The notes: a model not told the origin generated them from the letters alone. Shown: positions 1 through 9,216, numbered from the stretch's first letter. The stretch is 64,000 bases of DNA from Streptomyces canus (GCF_030815415.1 NZ_JAUSWW010000001.1:2046001-2110000); one strand, 5' to 3'. A program made the numbers and translations.

Positions 1-486
1 GAGTTCCTGCGCCCGATCCCCTCGGTCGCCCTGATCCCCCTCGCGGTGCTGATGTACGGCACCGAACTGCGCTCGGTGCTGCTGCTCGTCGTGTACGCCT
101 CGTTCTGGCAGGTGCTCATCCAGGTCCTGTACGGCGTCCAGGACGTCGACCCGGTCGCCGAGGAGACGGCACGGTCCTACGGTCTCGGACCCTGGGCACG
201 GGTCCGGCACGTCCTGTGGCCGACCGCGCTGCCGTACGTCATGACCGGCATCCGGCTGGCCGCGGCCGTCGCCCTGATCCTCGCCATCACCGCCGAACTC
301 GTCATCGGAGCACCGGGGTTGGGCGCCCGCATCGCGGTCGCCCAGAACTCCCAGGCGGTACCGGAGATGTACGCGCTGATCGTGGTGACCGGTGTGCTGG
401 GGCTCCTCATCAACGTGGGCGCGCGTACCGTGGAGCGGCGGGCCCTGGCATGGCATCAGTCGGTGCGCGGGGAGGTGGCGGTGTGA
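1..486 (+). CDS. ABC transporter permease, NitT/TauT type (5' partial)
   Basis: Inner-membrane permease subunit of an ABC importer for a small solute, probably an anion or cofactor precursor as in the nitrate/sulfonate/thiamine-precursor (NitT/TauT) group. The gene runs in from the left edge in frame 1, so its N-terminus is missing. The EAA-type cytoplasmic loop is visible (VAEETARSYGLGPWARVRHV), followed by the conserved proline-glycine stretch and two further hydrophobic segments, as expected for the C-terminal half of this family. It ends with GTG-TGA, and the next permease starts at the overlapping GTG, so the two are translationally coupled. The substrate cannot be read from this fragment; the binding protein should lie upstream of the window. 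Confidence 0.88.
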   Translation, partial: EFLRPIPSVALIPLAVLMYGTELRSVLLLVVYASFWQVLIQVLYGVQDVDPVAEETARSYGLGPWARVRHVLWPTALPYVMTGIRLAAAVALILAITAELVIGAPGLGARIAVAQNSQAVPEMYALIVVTGVLGLLINVGARTVERRALAWHQSVRGEVAV

Positions 487-1262
487 AGGGCGTTCTGCTG
501 CGGCTGTTCTTCGTGCTCGCGCTGCCCGCGCTGCTGTTCACGGTCTGGTGGTTCGCGTCCGACAGCAGTACCGACGTGTTCTGGCCGCCCCTGCGGACCA
601 TTCTGCGGACCTTCCCGGACGTATGGACGGGCGAACGGTTCAAGGACGACGTGCTGCCCAGCGTGCTGCGGCTTTCGGCCGGGTACGCCGTGGCCGCCGT
701 CGTGGGGGTCGCCATCGGCATGGTCATCGGCACCTACCGGCGGGTGCGGGCGGTGTGCGAGCCGGTCCTGGAGTTCCTGCGGGCGGTGCCGCCGCCGGTC
801 CTCGTCCCGGTCATCATGTTGTTCGCGGGCATCGACCACACGATGAAGATCGTCGTGATCGCCAGCGGCTGTGTCTGGCCGATCCTCCTCAACACGGTCG
901 AGGGGGTGCGCGCGGTGGACTCCGTGATGGCGGAGACGGCCCGCTCGTACGGCATCACGGGCGTGGCCCGCCTCAAGGACGTGGTGCTGCGCTCGGCGAG
1001 TCCGCAGATCTTCGCGGGGCTGCGGCAGGCCCTGTCGATCGGCATCATCCTCATGGTCATCAGCGAGATGTTCGCGGCCAGCGACGGCCTCGGCTTCACC
1101 GTCGTGCAGTTCCAGCGCAGTTTCGCGGTCCCCGAGATGTGGACCGGCATCCTCGTCCTCGGTCTGCTCGGCTTTGTGCTCTCCGTCCTCTTCCAGCTGG
1201 TCGAGCGGCGGGTCCTCGGCTGGTACCACGGTCTGCGGGCCTCGGCCCGGCGGTCCCCGTGA
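483..1262 (+). CDS. ABC transporter permease, NitT/TauT type
   Basis: Second permease of the same importer, 259 residues, a normal length for the family. It starts at a GTG that overlaps the stop of the preceding gene (GTGA). An N-terminal membrane segment (LLRLFFVLALPALLFTVWW) is followed by further helices and the EAA loop (MAETARSYGITGVARLKDVV). The protein is a paralogue of its neighbour, and heterodimeric permeases are common in this group. The ATPase follows 20 bases downstream. Substrate unknown. Confidence 0.9.
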   Translation: MKGVLLRLFFVLALPALLFTVWWFASDSSTDVFWPPLRTILRTFPDVWTGERFKDDVLPSVLRLSAGYAVAAVVGVAIGMVIGTYRRVRAVCEPVLEFLRAVPPPVLVPVIMLFAGIDHTMKIVVIASGCVWPILLNTVEGVRAVDSVMAETARSYGITGVARLKDVVLRSASPQIFAGLRQALSIGIILMVISEMFAASDGLGFTVVQFQRSFAVPEMWTGILVLGLLGFVLSVLFQLVERRVLGWYHGLRASARRSP

Positions 1263-1282
1263 CGCTCACGAAAGGGCGGTCC

Positions 1283-2095
1283 ATGCTCGACATACGCGGC
1301 CTGCAGAAGGTCTACGAGGGGTCCGGGCGCCGCGTGGAGGCGGTGCGCGACCTCACCTTCACCGTCGAGGCGGGCGAACTCGTCTGCCTGGTCGGCCCGT
1401 CGGGCTGCGGCAAGACGACGCTGCTGAAGTGCATGGGCGGCCTCCTCGCGCCGACCGGCGGCGAAGTCCTGCTGGCGGGCCGGAAGGTGAACGGCCCGCC
1501 GCCCGGCATGGCGTTCGTGTTCCAGGAGTACGGGCGCAGCCTGTTCCCCTGGAAGCGGGTCGGCGAGAACGTCGAACTCCCGCTGAAGCAGAAGGACTTG
1601 AGCAAGGCCCGGCGCCGGGAGCTGGTTGCCGACGCGCTGGAGTCGGTGGGACTCGCGGACGCCGCCGGGGCGTATCCCTGGCAGCTGTCCGGCGGGATGC
1701 AGCAGCGCGTGGCGATCGCCCGCGCGCTGGCGTACGAGCCCGAAGTGCTGCTGATGGACGAGCCGTTCGCGGCCGTCGACGCCCAGACCCGTGCCGATCT
1801 GGAGGACCTGGTACGGCGGCTGTGGCGGGAGCGCGGCATCACCATCCTGTTCGTCACCCACGACATCGACGAGGCGGTGTACCTGGGCGAGCGGGTGATC
1901 GTGCTGTCCGCCTCCCCCACCGTCGTACAGGAGCAGCTGAAGGTCGATCTCCCGGACGAGCGCGACCAGTTGCACACACGGGTGGCCCCCCGCTTCGCCG
2001 AGCTCCGAACCCATGTGTACGAGCAGATCCAGGCGGCGAAGCGCGGGGTCCCGCAGGACGCGCTCACGAAGTCGGATACACCTCCACCTCACTGA
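1283..2095 (+). CDS. ABC transporter ATP-binding protein, NitT/TauT type
   Basis: Cytoplasmic ATPase of the importer, 270 residues. Walker A is GPSGCGKTTLL at about residues 38-48, the ABC signature is LSGGMQQRVAIARAL, and Walker B is EVLLMDEPFAAVDA followed by the switch histidine in FVTHDIDEA. This motif set is typical of the SsuB/TauB group. I chose the ATG at 1283 because AAAGGGCGG lies just upstream; an in-frame GTG at 1259 overlapping the previous stop is possible. The last 32 bases overlap the 3' end of the convergent glucanase gene, so no intergenic terminator separates the two transcripts. Confidence 0.92.
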   Translation: MLDIRGLQKVYEGSGRRVEAVRDLTFTVEAGELVCLVGPSGCGKTTLLKCMGGLLAPTGGEVLLAGRKVNGPPPGMAFVFQEYGRSLFPWKRVGENVELPLKQKDLSKARRRELVADALESVGLADAAGAYPWQLSGGMQQRVAIARALAYEPEVLLMDEPFAAVDAQTRADLEDLVRRLWRERGITILFVTHDIDEAVYLGERVIVLSASPTVVQEQLKVDLPDERDQLHTRVAPRFAELRTHVYEQIQAAKRGVPQDALTKSDTPPPH

Positions 2096-4226
2096 ACTGC
2101 CCTGCGGGCCAGCCCGTGTTGGCGCTCACGGACAGGCGCAGGTAGCGAAGGCTCGTACCGCTGGGAAGGGAGACGGTGGCCGTGTTGCCGGTGGCGGGGT
2201 CGAAGCGGTGGCCCGCGGGCCCCAGGACCGTGGTGTAGGTCGAACCATTGGTGCCGCCCAGCACCGTGACGGTCTGCGTACGCGCACCCCACGCGGCGGA
2301 AGGCGGCAGCTTCAGCACCAGGCGCCGTACGGCTTGCGTGGAGCCCAGGTCGACGGTCCAGGACTGCGGAAAGGCGTCGTTGGTCGACTCCCAGTAGCTG
2401 TTGGCGTCGCCGTCGACCGCCTTGCCCGGTGTGTAGGCGTCCTGCGATCCGGTGGCGGTGGCCGGCCGGCCCATGGCGAGGTTGCGAGTCGGATCGGGGT
2501 CCGGGTTGCCCTGGCCGGGCTGCGGCCAGGTCGAGCAGTCCGACCAGGTGCTGCTCCAACCGGAGTTGCCGCCGCCGTCGGTGAGGTCGAAGGTCCCGGA
2601 GCCCGCCGGATAGGGGCAGTTGTAGATGCCGGCGGCCCCGACGCCCGTCGCCGTGACGTTGCGGAAGGTGGCCGCGCCCTGGGCCTCCGCCTGCACCACG
2701 ACCGTCCCCGTGTTGCGCACGGTGGCACCGTCCACGGTGACACCCCGGACCGGGTACCCCTGTCCGCCGCCGGACACGAACTCGAAGGCGCTGTACGGGC
2801 TGTCGGTGATGGTCGTGTCGGTGATGCGGATGTTCGCGTTGATGGCGCTGTCGTAGGAGTCGACGCGCAACGCGCCCATCGGATGGTTCCAGTTGGGGTT
2901 CATCGCACCGGTGCGCACCAGTGTGTTGCCGTCGACCGTGATGGTGCCGGCCAGCGGGTGGAAGGGGTCGAGGAACTTCTGGTTGGAGATCGCGATGCCG
3001 CTGCCGAGGGCGTTGGTGTCGGAGATCAGGTTGTTCCTCACGGCGATGTCGGTGCCGCCGTAGATCGCGATTCCGTTGGCCAGGTTCGGCTGGCTGATGG
3101 TGTTGTCCTCGAAGCTGCTGTCGGTGTCCGGCGCGTACAGGGACCACATGGCGAGCGCGTCGTCGCCCTGGTTGCGCAGGAAGTTGTTGCGGACGCGGAC
3201 GCCTCGGGCGTTGCCGTTGAGATTGAGGCCGTCGGCCGTCATGTCGAGGAGGCGGTTGTTCTCGACGACGAGGTTGTCGTTGTTGCCCAGCAGCCAGAGG
3301 CCGACCTTGAGGTGCTGGAGCCACATGCCGGAGACGCTGGAGTTCGGGCCCAGTGATCCGTTGACGAAGTTGTCGGGGTCGGAGTCGACGCGCTCGGTGA
3401 CCTCGCCGATGACGGCGAAGTTCTTGATGTGCACGCTTCCGGACGAACCGGACTGGTCGATGAAGCGGGAGGTGTGCACGACCGAGTGCCAACTGCCCGC
3501 GCCCTGCAGGGTGACGTTCTGGACGCCGCTGAGCGAGGAGGTCAGCCTGTAGTCGCCCGGCGGGATCCAGACGATCCCTCCTTGAGCGGACGCGATGGCG
3601 TCCCGGAAGGCCTGTGTGGAGTCGCCGTTGCCGCTCGGGTCGGCGCCCTTGGAGACGACGGACACGGACCCGGCGGGCTGTGCGGCGGCCGCGACGACCT
3701 GCTCGAAGTCGGCTACGTCCACGGTCACTTGGGTGCCCGTGGACTGGAAGGCGACCTTGTCACCCGCCTGCACGTTCTGGCCGAGCACCAGGCGGGCGTT
3801 GTCATAGAAGTGGTGGGTCCTGGCGCCCGGGATCCAGGGGGTGTCGACGTAGGAGTACTTGGAGGTGACCGCGAGCGTTCGGGAGATCCGGGTGCCGTTG
3901 ACGTACACGTCGAGCGAGCCCGACTGGCCGTCCGGGACGCTGTAGGCGAGGTTCACCGCGTTGGCCGCGCCCGGCACGGTGAACTCCACACGCTGCCCGG
4001 AGGTGATCCGGACGGCCTGGCGCCCCGATGCCTCCGAGGCGAGCGTGCCCTGTGTGTGGTCGGGGCCGATCTTCGAGCCGGTCGTGGTCGCGGACTCCGC
4101 CTCGACCGAGGTGAACGGGAGTGTGGCGCCGACGGCCGCGTGCGCGGTGGGGGCGGTGGCGGTGAGCAGTCCGGCGGCGAGTACCACCACCAAGGCTGCT
4201 GGCATGCCCCTGACAGTTCTGTGCAT
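2064..4226 (-). CDS. secreted alpha-1,3-glucanase (mutanase/mycodextranase), GH87-type, with carbohydrate-binding modules
   Basis: Predicted extracellular endo-glucanase for alpha-1,3-glucan, 720 residues. Order: signal peptide 1-30 (ends TAHA-A), a CBM35/CBM6-like beta-sandwich about 36-175, a right-handed parallel beta-helix about 188-560, and a C-terminal F5/8 type C (discoidin) domain about 585-720. In the helix, TADGLNLN carries D332 and NQGDDALAMWS carries D355 and D356. From memory, the catalytic aspartates of characterised GH87 enzymes have the same 23/24-residue spacing and local context. RBS GAAGGG precedes the ATG. It lies downstream of a GH13 gene, an importer and LacI, so it probably makes the oligosaccharides the importer takes up. 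Alternative: another pectate-lyase-fold hydrolase. Sure of fold and secretion, fairly sure of GH87. Confidence 0.8.
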   Translation of the reverse strand: MHRTVRGMPAALVVVLAAGLLTATAPTAHAAVGATLPFTSVEAESATTTGSKIGPDHTQGTLASEASGRQAVRITSGQRVEFTVPGAANAVNLAYSVPDGQSGSLDVYVNGTRISRTLAVTSKYSYVDTPWIPGARTHHFYDNARLVLGQNVQAGDKVAFQSTGTQVTVDVADFEQVVAAAAQPAGSVSVVSKGADPSGNGDSTQAFRDAIASAQGGIVWIPPGDYRLTSSLSGVQNVTLQGAGSWHSVVHTSRFIDQSGSSGSVHIKNFAVIGEVTERVDSDPDNFVNGSLGPNSSVSGMWLQHLKVGLWLLGNNDNLVVENNRLLDMTADGLNLNGNARGVRVRNNFLRNQGDDALAMWSLYAPDTDSSFEDNTISQPNLANGIAIYGGTDIAVRNNLISDTNALGSGIAISNQKFLDPFHPLAGTITVDGNTLVRTGAMNPNWNHPMGALRVDSYDSAINANIRITDTTITDSPYSAFEFVSGGGQGYPVRGVTVDGATVRNTGTVVVQAEAQGAATFRNVTATGVGAAGIYNCPYPAGSGTFDLTDGGGNSGWSSTWSDCSTWPQPGQGNPDPDPTRNLAMGRPATATGSQDAYTPGKAVDGDANSYWESTNDAFPQSWTVDLGSTQAVRRLVLKLPPSAAWGARTQTVTVLGGTNGSTYTTVLGPAGHRFDPATGNTATVSLPSGTSLRYLRLSVSANTGWPAGQFSEVEVYPTS

Positions 4227-4283
4227 GTGCTGATCCCTTCGGAGTGGGGGTGCAAGGGGATAGCGGAGTACATGCGGCCGGGC

Positions 4284-5867
4284 TCAGACGCGGAGCCAGA
4301 CCGCGGTGTCCCTCGGCAGACTGCCGTCCGTGTGTAGTGGACCGCTGGCGAGGAGCAGTTCGGTGTGGGCGGGCAGCTCGGCGGGAGCGTCGGCCAGGTT
4401 CACCACGCACAGGGCGGTGGCGCCCCGGGTGAAGGCGAGGACGCCCCCGGGTGCCGGGAGCCAGGCGAGCGGGCCGTCGCCGAGTGCGGGGCGCAGGCGG
4501 ATCGCCTCGCGGTAGAGGGCGAGCATGGAGGAGGGATCATCCTGTTGTCGGTCGACCGCATACGATGTCCAGTCGACCGGCTGCGGTAGCCACGGTGTCT
4601 CCCGCGAACCGAATCCCGCGTACGGCGCCGCGGCCGTCCACGGCAGCGGCACCCGGCATCCGTCGCGTCCCGGATCGACGCCGCCCGACCGGAAGTGCAT
4701 CGGATCTTGTATGCGGTCGACGGGAACCTCCGCCTCGGGCAGCCCCAGCTCCTCCCCCTGGTACACGTAGACCGCCCCGGGCAGCGCCAGCGACAGCAGG
4801 GCGGCGGCACGGGCGCGCCGGGTGCCCAGGGTGAGGTCGGTCGGGGTGCCGAAGGCCTTGGTGGCGAAGTCGAAGCCGGTGTCCGTACGGCCGTAACGCG
4901 TCACCGTCCGCGTGACGTCGTGGTTGCACAGGACCCAGGTCGCGGGCGCTCCCACCGGGGCGTGCTCGGCGAGCGTCTCGTCGATGGACCGGCGCAGTCG
5001 CCGCGCGTCCCAGGGGCAGGTCATGAAGGAGAAGTTGAAGGCCGTGTGCAGTTCGTCGGGGCGCAGATAGCGGGCGAAGCGTTCGGTGTCGGGGAGCCAG
5101 ACCTCGCCGACGAAGATGCCGTCGTACTCGTCGGCGATCGCCCGCCAGGAGCGGTAGACGGCGTGGAGTTCGTCCCGGTCGACGTACGGGTGCGGGTCCC
5201 GTCCCTCGACGAAGTACGGCAGACGCGGGTCCTTGACCAGAAGGGCCGCCGAGTCGATGCGGACGCCGGCGACGCCCCGCTCGAACCAGAAGCGCAGGAT
5301 GTCCTCGTGCTCCTGGCGGACCGCGGGATGGTCCCAGTTGAGGTCGGGCTGTTCGGGGGCGAAGAGATGCAGATACCAGTCGCCGTCGTCGAGGCGGCTC
5401 CAGGCCGGTCCGCCGAACTGTGACTGCCAGTCGTTGGGCGGGAGTTCGCCCTGCGGACCGCGCCCGCGCCGGAAGTGGAACAGCTCGCGTCCGGGTCCGC
5501 CGGCCAGGGCGGCGCGGAACCAGGCGTGCTGGTCGGAGACGTGGTTGGGGACGACGTCGACGATGACGCGGATGCCCAGTTCGCGGGCCTCGGCGATCAG
5601 TTTCTCCGCCTCGGCGAGGGTGCCGAAGGCGGGATCGATCGCGCGGTAGTCGGCGACGTCGTAGCCGCCGTCCTTCATCGGGGACAGGTACCAGGGGCTG
5701 AACCACAGGGCGTCCACGCCGAGTTCGGCGAGATACGGCAGCCTGGCGCGGACGCCGGCGAGGTCACCGGTGCCGTCGCCGTCGCCGTCCGCGAAGCTGC
5801 GGACGTAGACCTGGTAGATGACGGCGGAGCGCCACCACTCCTTCGGCGCATGGGTGGGCTGTCCCAC
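4284..5867 (-). CDS. GH13 alpha-glucosidase (oligo-alpha-glucosidase group)
   Basis: Cytoplasmic exo-acting alpha-glucosidase, 527 residues, the usual length of the oligo-1,6-glucosidase/alpha-glucosidase group. All four GH13 regions are visible: DVVPNH (104-109), GVRIDSA with nucleophile D205, FVGEVW with acid/base E255, and CNHD with D317. DGDGDGTGDL near residue 30 is the metal-binding loop seen in many members. No signal peptide, so it acts on imported sugar. The start is a GTG preceded by AAAGGGAAG. It sits 34 bases after the MalG-type permease and 57 bases before the glucanase gene, so it probably belongs to one transcription unit. Linkage specificity cannot be decided from these motifs; alpha-1,3 activity is inferred from the glucanase next door. 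Confidence 0.92.
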   Translation of the reverse strand: MGQPTHAPKEWWRSAVIYQVYVRSFADGDGDGTGDLAGVRARLPYLAELGVDALWFSPWYLSPMKDGGYDVADYRAIDPAFGTLAEAEKLIAEARELGIRVIVDVVPNHVSDQHAWFRAALAGGPGRELFHFRRGRGPQGELPPNDWQSQFGGPAWSRLDDGDWYLHLFAPEQPDLNWDHPAVRQEHEDILRFWFERGVAGVRIDSAALLVKDPRLPYFVEGRDPHPYVDRDELHAVYRSWRAIADEYDGIFVGEVWLPDTERFARYLRPDELHTAFNFSFMTCPWDARRLRRSIDETLAEHAPVGAPATWVLCNHDVTRTVTRYGRTDTGFDFATKAFGTPTDLTLGTRRARAAALLSLALPGAVYVYQGEELGLPEAEVPVDRIQDPMHFRSGGVDPGRDGCRVPLPWTAAAPYAGFGSRETPWLPQPVDWTSYAVDRQQDDPSSMLALYREAIRLRPALGDGPLAWLPAPGGVLAFTRGATALCVVNLADAPAELPAHTELLLASGPLHTDGSLPRDTAVWLRV

Positions 5868-5901
5868 TGGGCTTCCCTTTCTGTGGACGGGGGGGTCGGC
5901 G

Positions 5902-6762
5902 TCAGCCCTTGGTGCTGCCCGCGCTGATCCCGGCGATGATGTGCCGCTGGAAGACCAGGAACAGGGCGACCATCGGGATGCTGGCGATCACCATCGCGGC
6001 GATGAGCACGGTCAGCTGGATGTTCTGGGACAGCTGGACGAGTGCCACGCTGATGGGCTGTTTGTCGGTGTCGGAGAAGACCATCAGCGGCCACAGGAAG
6101 TCCTGCCAGACGGCGACGAGCGCGAAGATCGACACCACCCCGAGGACCGGCCGTGACATCGGCAGCACGATCGACCACAGGACGCGCAGCTTTCCGGCGC
6201 CGTCGATCTCGGCGGCCTCCAGGACGTCGCGCGGGATCTGGTCGAAGAACCGCTTGAGAAGGTAGAGGTTGAAGGCGTTGGCGACGGCCGGGAGCCAGAT
6301 GGCGAGCGGGTCGTTGAGCAGGCCCAGGTCGGCCACGGTCAGGTATTTCGGCACCACCAGGGCCTGCGCCGGGACCATGAGGGTGGCCAGGATGCCGCCG
6401 AGGATCGTCTTGCCGAAGACGGGGTTCAGCCTGGACAGCGCGTAGGCGGCGGCCGTGCACAGAACCAGCTGGAACGCCCAGGCGCCGGCCGCCTGGACCA
6501 CCGTGTTCCACAGGTGCTGGGGCAGTTGCATCAGGTCCCAGGCGTCGCGGTAGCCGTCCGTGTGCCACCGCTCCGGGAGGAGGATGGGCGGTGTCCGCGC
6601 CACCTCGTCGGGGGACTTCATCGCGCCGGTGACCATCCAGTAGACGGGGAAGAGGAAGGCGAGCGTGAAGAGCAGGACGACGCCCGTGAAGACGGTCCAG
6701 TACAGGGCCCTGCCGCGGGGGCGGGCCAGGGTCGCCGGGGAGACGAGGGTGCGGGTGCTCAC
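5902..6762 (-). CDS. carbohydrate ABC transporter permease, MalG type
   Basis: Second membrane subunit of a sugar importer (CUT1 family), 286 residues. An N-terminal membrane segment (about 20-40, ending FPVYWMVTGAMKSPDE) is followed by the periplasmic stretch and the EAA loop (DVLEAAEIDGAGKLRVLWSI), then the C-terminal helices and a terminal STKG. It starts at a GTG whose last bases form the stop of the MalF-type gene (GTGA overlap). Together with 6759-7718 and 7724-9070 it forms a complete importer lacking its own ATPase, which is normal in Streptomyces, where MsiK serves many sugar transporters. Confidence 0.93.
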   Translation of the reverse strand: MSTRTLVSPATLARPRGRALYWTVFTGVVLLFTLAFLFPVYWMVTGAMKSPDEVARTPPILLPERWHTDGYRDAWDLMQLPQHLWNTVVQAAGAWAFQLVLCTAAAYALSRLNPVFGKTILGGILATLMVPAQALVVPKYLTVADLGLLNDPLAIWLPAVANAFNLYLLKRFFDQIPRDVLEAAEIDGAGKLRVLWSIVLPMSRPVLGVVSIFALVAVWQDFLWPLMVFSDTDKQPISVALVQLSQNIQLTVLIAAMVIASIPMVALFLVFQRHIIAGISAGSTKG

Positions 6763-7718
6763 GCGGCGTCCTCCTCTCCGGAGCGGGTCAGGCGCAGATA
6801 TCCGGCGGAGAAGGCTCCGAGCAGGATCAGGAGCATGACGCTCAGCGCGCAGGCGCCGCCGAAGTCGTTGTAGAGGAAGGCGTACTTGTAGATCAGGTAG
6901 AGCACGGTGACGGTGGCGTTCTCGGGACCGCCGCCGGTGATGACGAACGGTTCGGTGAAGACCTGCATCGTCGCGATGATCTGAAGGAGCATCAGCATGA
7001 GGATGACGAAGCGGGTCTGGGGCACCGTCACATGGCGGATGCGCTGGAGGAGGCTCGCGCCGTCCAGCTCGGCGGCCTCGTACAGCTCGCCGGGGATGGA
7101 CTGGAGCGCGGCCAGATAGATCAGGACGGTGCCGCCCATGTTGGCCCAAGTGGCCACGATGGCGAGGGAGATGAGCGCGGTGTCGGCGCCGTTGGACCAG
7201 TTCGAGGTGGGCAGGTGCAGGAACCGCAGCGCCTCGTTGGCGAGGCCGGTCCCGGGGTCGTAGAACCATTTCCACAGCAGGGCGCTGACCACCGGCGGGA
7301 TCATCACGGGCAGATAGACCACGACTCGGAAGAACGCCTTCGCGTGCCGCAACTCGTTGAGCAGCAGGGCCAGTACGAAGGGGATCGCGAAGCCGATCAG
7401 CAGGGCCAGCACGGTGAAGGTGAGGGTGTTGCGCCAGGCCGCCGTGAACTCCGGGTCGTGCCACACACGGCTGAAGTTGTCGGTGCCGACCCACTCGGGT
7501 GACGAGCCCGGCGTGTACTTCTGGAAGGCGATCACGATGGCGCGGAGCGCCGGGTACCAGGAGAAGACGGCGAAGCAGAGGAGGCCGCCGAGGAGGAAGG
7601 CGTGGGCGCCGAGCTGGTCGGTGAGGCGGCGCCGCCTCCGGTCCCCTGCCGGGGGCGGCGCCTTGACCGGTCGTACGGGGATCGTCTCGACCGGTCGTCG
7701 ATGGGCCGTCCTGGTCAT
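6759..7718 (-). CDS. carbohydrate ABC transporter permease, MalF type
   Basis: First membrane subunit of the sugar importer, 319 residues. A basic N-terminal tail (about 1-35) precedes the first helix (LGGLLCFAVFSWYPALRAIV). The EAA loop ELYEAAELDGASLLQRIRHV is clear. The ATG lies 5 bases after the stop of the binding-protein gene, so co-translation is likely, and the stop overlaps the next permease. The long frame continuing upstream in this phase is a shadow of the binding-protein gene; the ATG at 7718 is the first that begins the permease-like sequence. Confidence 0.92.
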   Translation of the reverse strand: MTRTAHRRPVETIPVRPVKAPPPAGDRRRRRLTDQLGAHAFLLGGLLCFAVFSWYPALRAIVIAFQKYTPGSSPEWVGTDNFSRVWHDPEFTAAWRNTLTFTVLALLIGFAIPFVLALLLNELRHAKAFFRVVVYLPVMIPPVVSALLWKWFYDPGTGLANEALRFLHLPTSNWSNGADTALISLAIVATWANMGGTVLIYLAALQSIPGELYEAAELDGASLLQRIRHVTVPQTRFVILMLMLLQIIATMQVFTEPFVITGGGPENATVTVLYLIYKYAFLYNDFGGACALSVMLLILLGAFSAGYLRLTRSGEEDAA

Positions 7719-7723
7719 CGGGG

Positions 7724-9070
7724 TCAGCCCCGGGCCAGGATGCCGTCGATCTTCGCGGAGGCGTCCTTCAGGAGCCCGTCGATGTCGGCGTCCTTCTTGG
7801 TGAGGACGGCGGAGACGGCGCCGTCGAGGACGGAGTAGATCTGCTGGGCGTGCGGTGGCTCGATCTTCATGTCGAGGTCCTGGTTGCCGTCGAGGAAGGC
7901 CTGGTAGTTCTCCACCGGGACATTGGCGTTGGCCTTCTTGACCTGCTGGTCCTTGGCGTCGGCGGCGCCGGTGAACAGACGCGGCTCGGGGAGGCCGACC
8001 GGGGCGTCGCTCTTCTTGGCGCGGGCGTAGTCGCCGAGGAAGCCGTCTCCGGGGGTGAGGAACATGTGGTCGAGCCACTTCAGTCCGGCGCGGATCTGGG
8101 CGGGGCTCGCCTTCTTGTTGAACATGTAGCCGTCCCCGCCGATGAGCGTGCCCTGTCCGCCGGGCATGGGGGCGAGGGCGAGGTCCTGGTACTCGCCGCC
8201 CTTCTCCTTCACCAGGATCGGGATGTTGTCGGGCGCGGAGAGATACATGCCGAGCTTGCCCGAACCCATCATCTGCTGGACGTCGTTGATGACGAGGAGC
8301 TGCTTGCTGCCCATCGAGTCGTCGGTCCAGCGCATGTCGTGCAGGTTCTGGAGGACGGCCCGGCCCTCGGGGGTGTCGACGGTGGCCTTCTTGCCGTCGT
8401 CGCTCACGACGTCGCCGCCCTGGGAGTACAGCTCGGCGGTGAAGTGCCAACCGCCCTGGTTCTGGGCGCTGTAGTCGGCGTAGCCGACGGTGCCGTCGCC
8501 GAGAGCGGCGATCTTCTCTGCCGCGGCGCGGAGTTCGTCCCAGGTGGCCGGTGGCCGGTCAGGGTGGAGGCCGGCCTTCTCGAAGAGGGCGCGGTTGTAG
8601 ATCAGGCCCATGGAGTAGCCGGTGCGCGGGATTCCGTACACCTTGCCGTCGACCGTGTACACGTCCCTCAGCTGCTGCTGGATGGTGCCGTAGCTCTTCA
8701 ACTCCTTGACGTACGGCGTCAGATCAGCGGCCTGCTTGATGTCGACGACGTGCTTGGCGTCGGTGAAGTACGTGTAGAAGACGTCCTCCATCTGGCCGCC
8801 GGCGAGCTTGGCGTCGAAGGTCTTCGGGTCCTGGCAGGGGAAGGCGTCGTGGGCGACGACGTCGATGTCCGGGTTCTGCTTCTCGAAGGCGGCGACGTCC
8901 TCCTCGAAGAACGCCCGGTCGACCTTGGCGCTCTTGGGCGGCATGCAGTTGACCGTGATGCGGGTCTTCCCGCTCCCCGAGTCGTCGTCCGACCCGCAGG
9001 CGGAGGCGGTGAGGACGAGGGAGCAGATGCTGAGCGCGACGAACGTACGGCGGAACCCGGTGCTTCTCAT
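7724..9070 (-). CDS. sugar-binding lipoprotein of the alpha-glucan importer
   Basis: Extracytoplasmic solute-binding lipoprotein (family 1, MalE-like), 448 residues. The N-terminus is basic and hydrophobic, and lipobox LTASAC places the lipidated cysteine near residue 24. The mature part has the family features, such as a YTDYVKEL-like segment and the GGDGYMFNKKASP loop. RBS AGAGGGG precedes the ATG at 9070; in-frame ATGs further upstream give a non-signal leader and are rejected. First gene of the importer, with the LacI gene 146 bases upstream on the same strand. By context it binds alpha-glucan oligosaccharides (nigero- or malto-type). Confidence 0.92.
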   Translation of the reverse strand: MRSTGFRRTFVALSICSLVLTASACGSDDDSGSGKTRITVNCMPPKSAKVDRAFFEEDVAAFEKQNPDIDVVAHDAFPCQDPKTFDAKLAGGQMEDVFYTYFTDAKHVVDIKQAADLTPYVKELKSYGTIQQQLRDVYTVDGKVYGIPRTGYSMGLIYNRALFEKAGLHPDRPPATWDELRAAAEKIAALGDGTVGYADYSAQNQGGWHFTAELYSQGGDVVSDDGKKATVDTPEGRAVLQNLHDMRWTDDSMGSKQLLVINDVQQMMGSGKLGMYLSAPDNIPILVKEKGGEYQDLALAPMPGGQGTLIGGDGYMFNKKASPAQIRAGLKWLDHMFLTPGDGFLGDYARAKKSDAPVGLPEPRLFTGAADAKDQQVKKANANVPVENYQAFLDGNQDLDMKIEPPHAQQIYSVLDGAVSAVLTKKDADIDGLLKDASAKIDGILARG

Positions 9071-9216
9071 CGGTGGACCCCTCTGGGCATGAGCAAGGAG
9101 GGCACGGCGACGGGCGGAGCGAGCCCGCCGTGCTGGCGCCGCACACTCAAGCACCGGCGACATCTGTCCGCAAGATGCCGCGCGGAATCTGTAATTATTC
9201 GACAGGAGGAGGGATC
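9071..9216 (-). promoter_or_regulatory. intergenic region with probable promoter of the alpha-glucan importer operon
   Basis: 146 bases between the LacI stop and the binding-protein ATG. It contains an AT-rich patch (AATAATTA, about 9190-9197) in otherwise GC-rich DNA, and one CTTGCGG half-site (reverse strand, 9168-9174) resembling the half-sites in front of the LacI gene. I see no full palindrome. It probably holds the operon promoter and a partial operator, but no convincing -35/-10 pair can be fixed. Confidence 0.4.

Noticed and set aside
734..2092. A long minus-strand open frame opposite the permease and ATPase genes
   Set aside because: Antisense shadow; the plus-strand Walker and ABC signature motifs are unambiguous.
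6763..7494. An apparent 530-residue fusion of the MalG permease with upstream sequence
   Set aside because: The first 240 or so residues are Arg/His-rich out-of-frame translation of the MalF gene. The GTG at 6762 with a 4-base overlap is the proper start.
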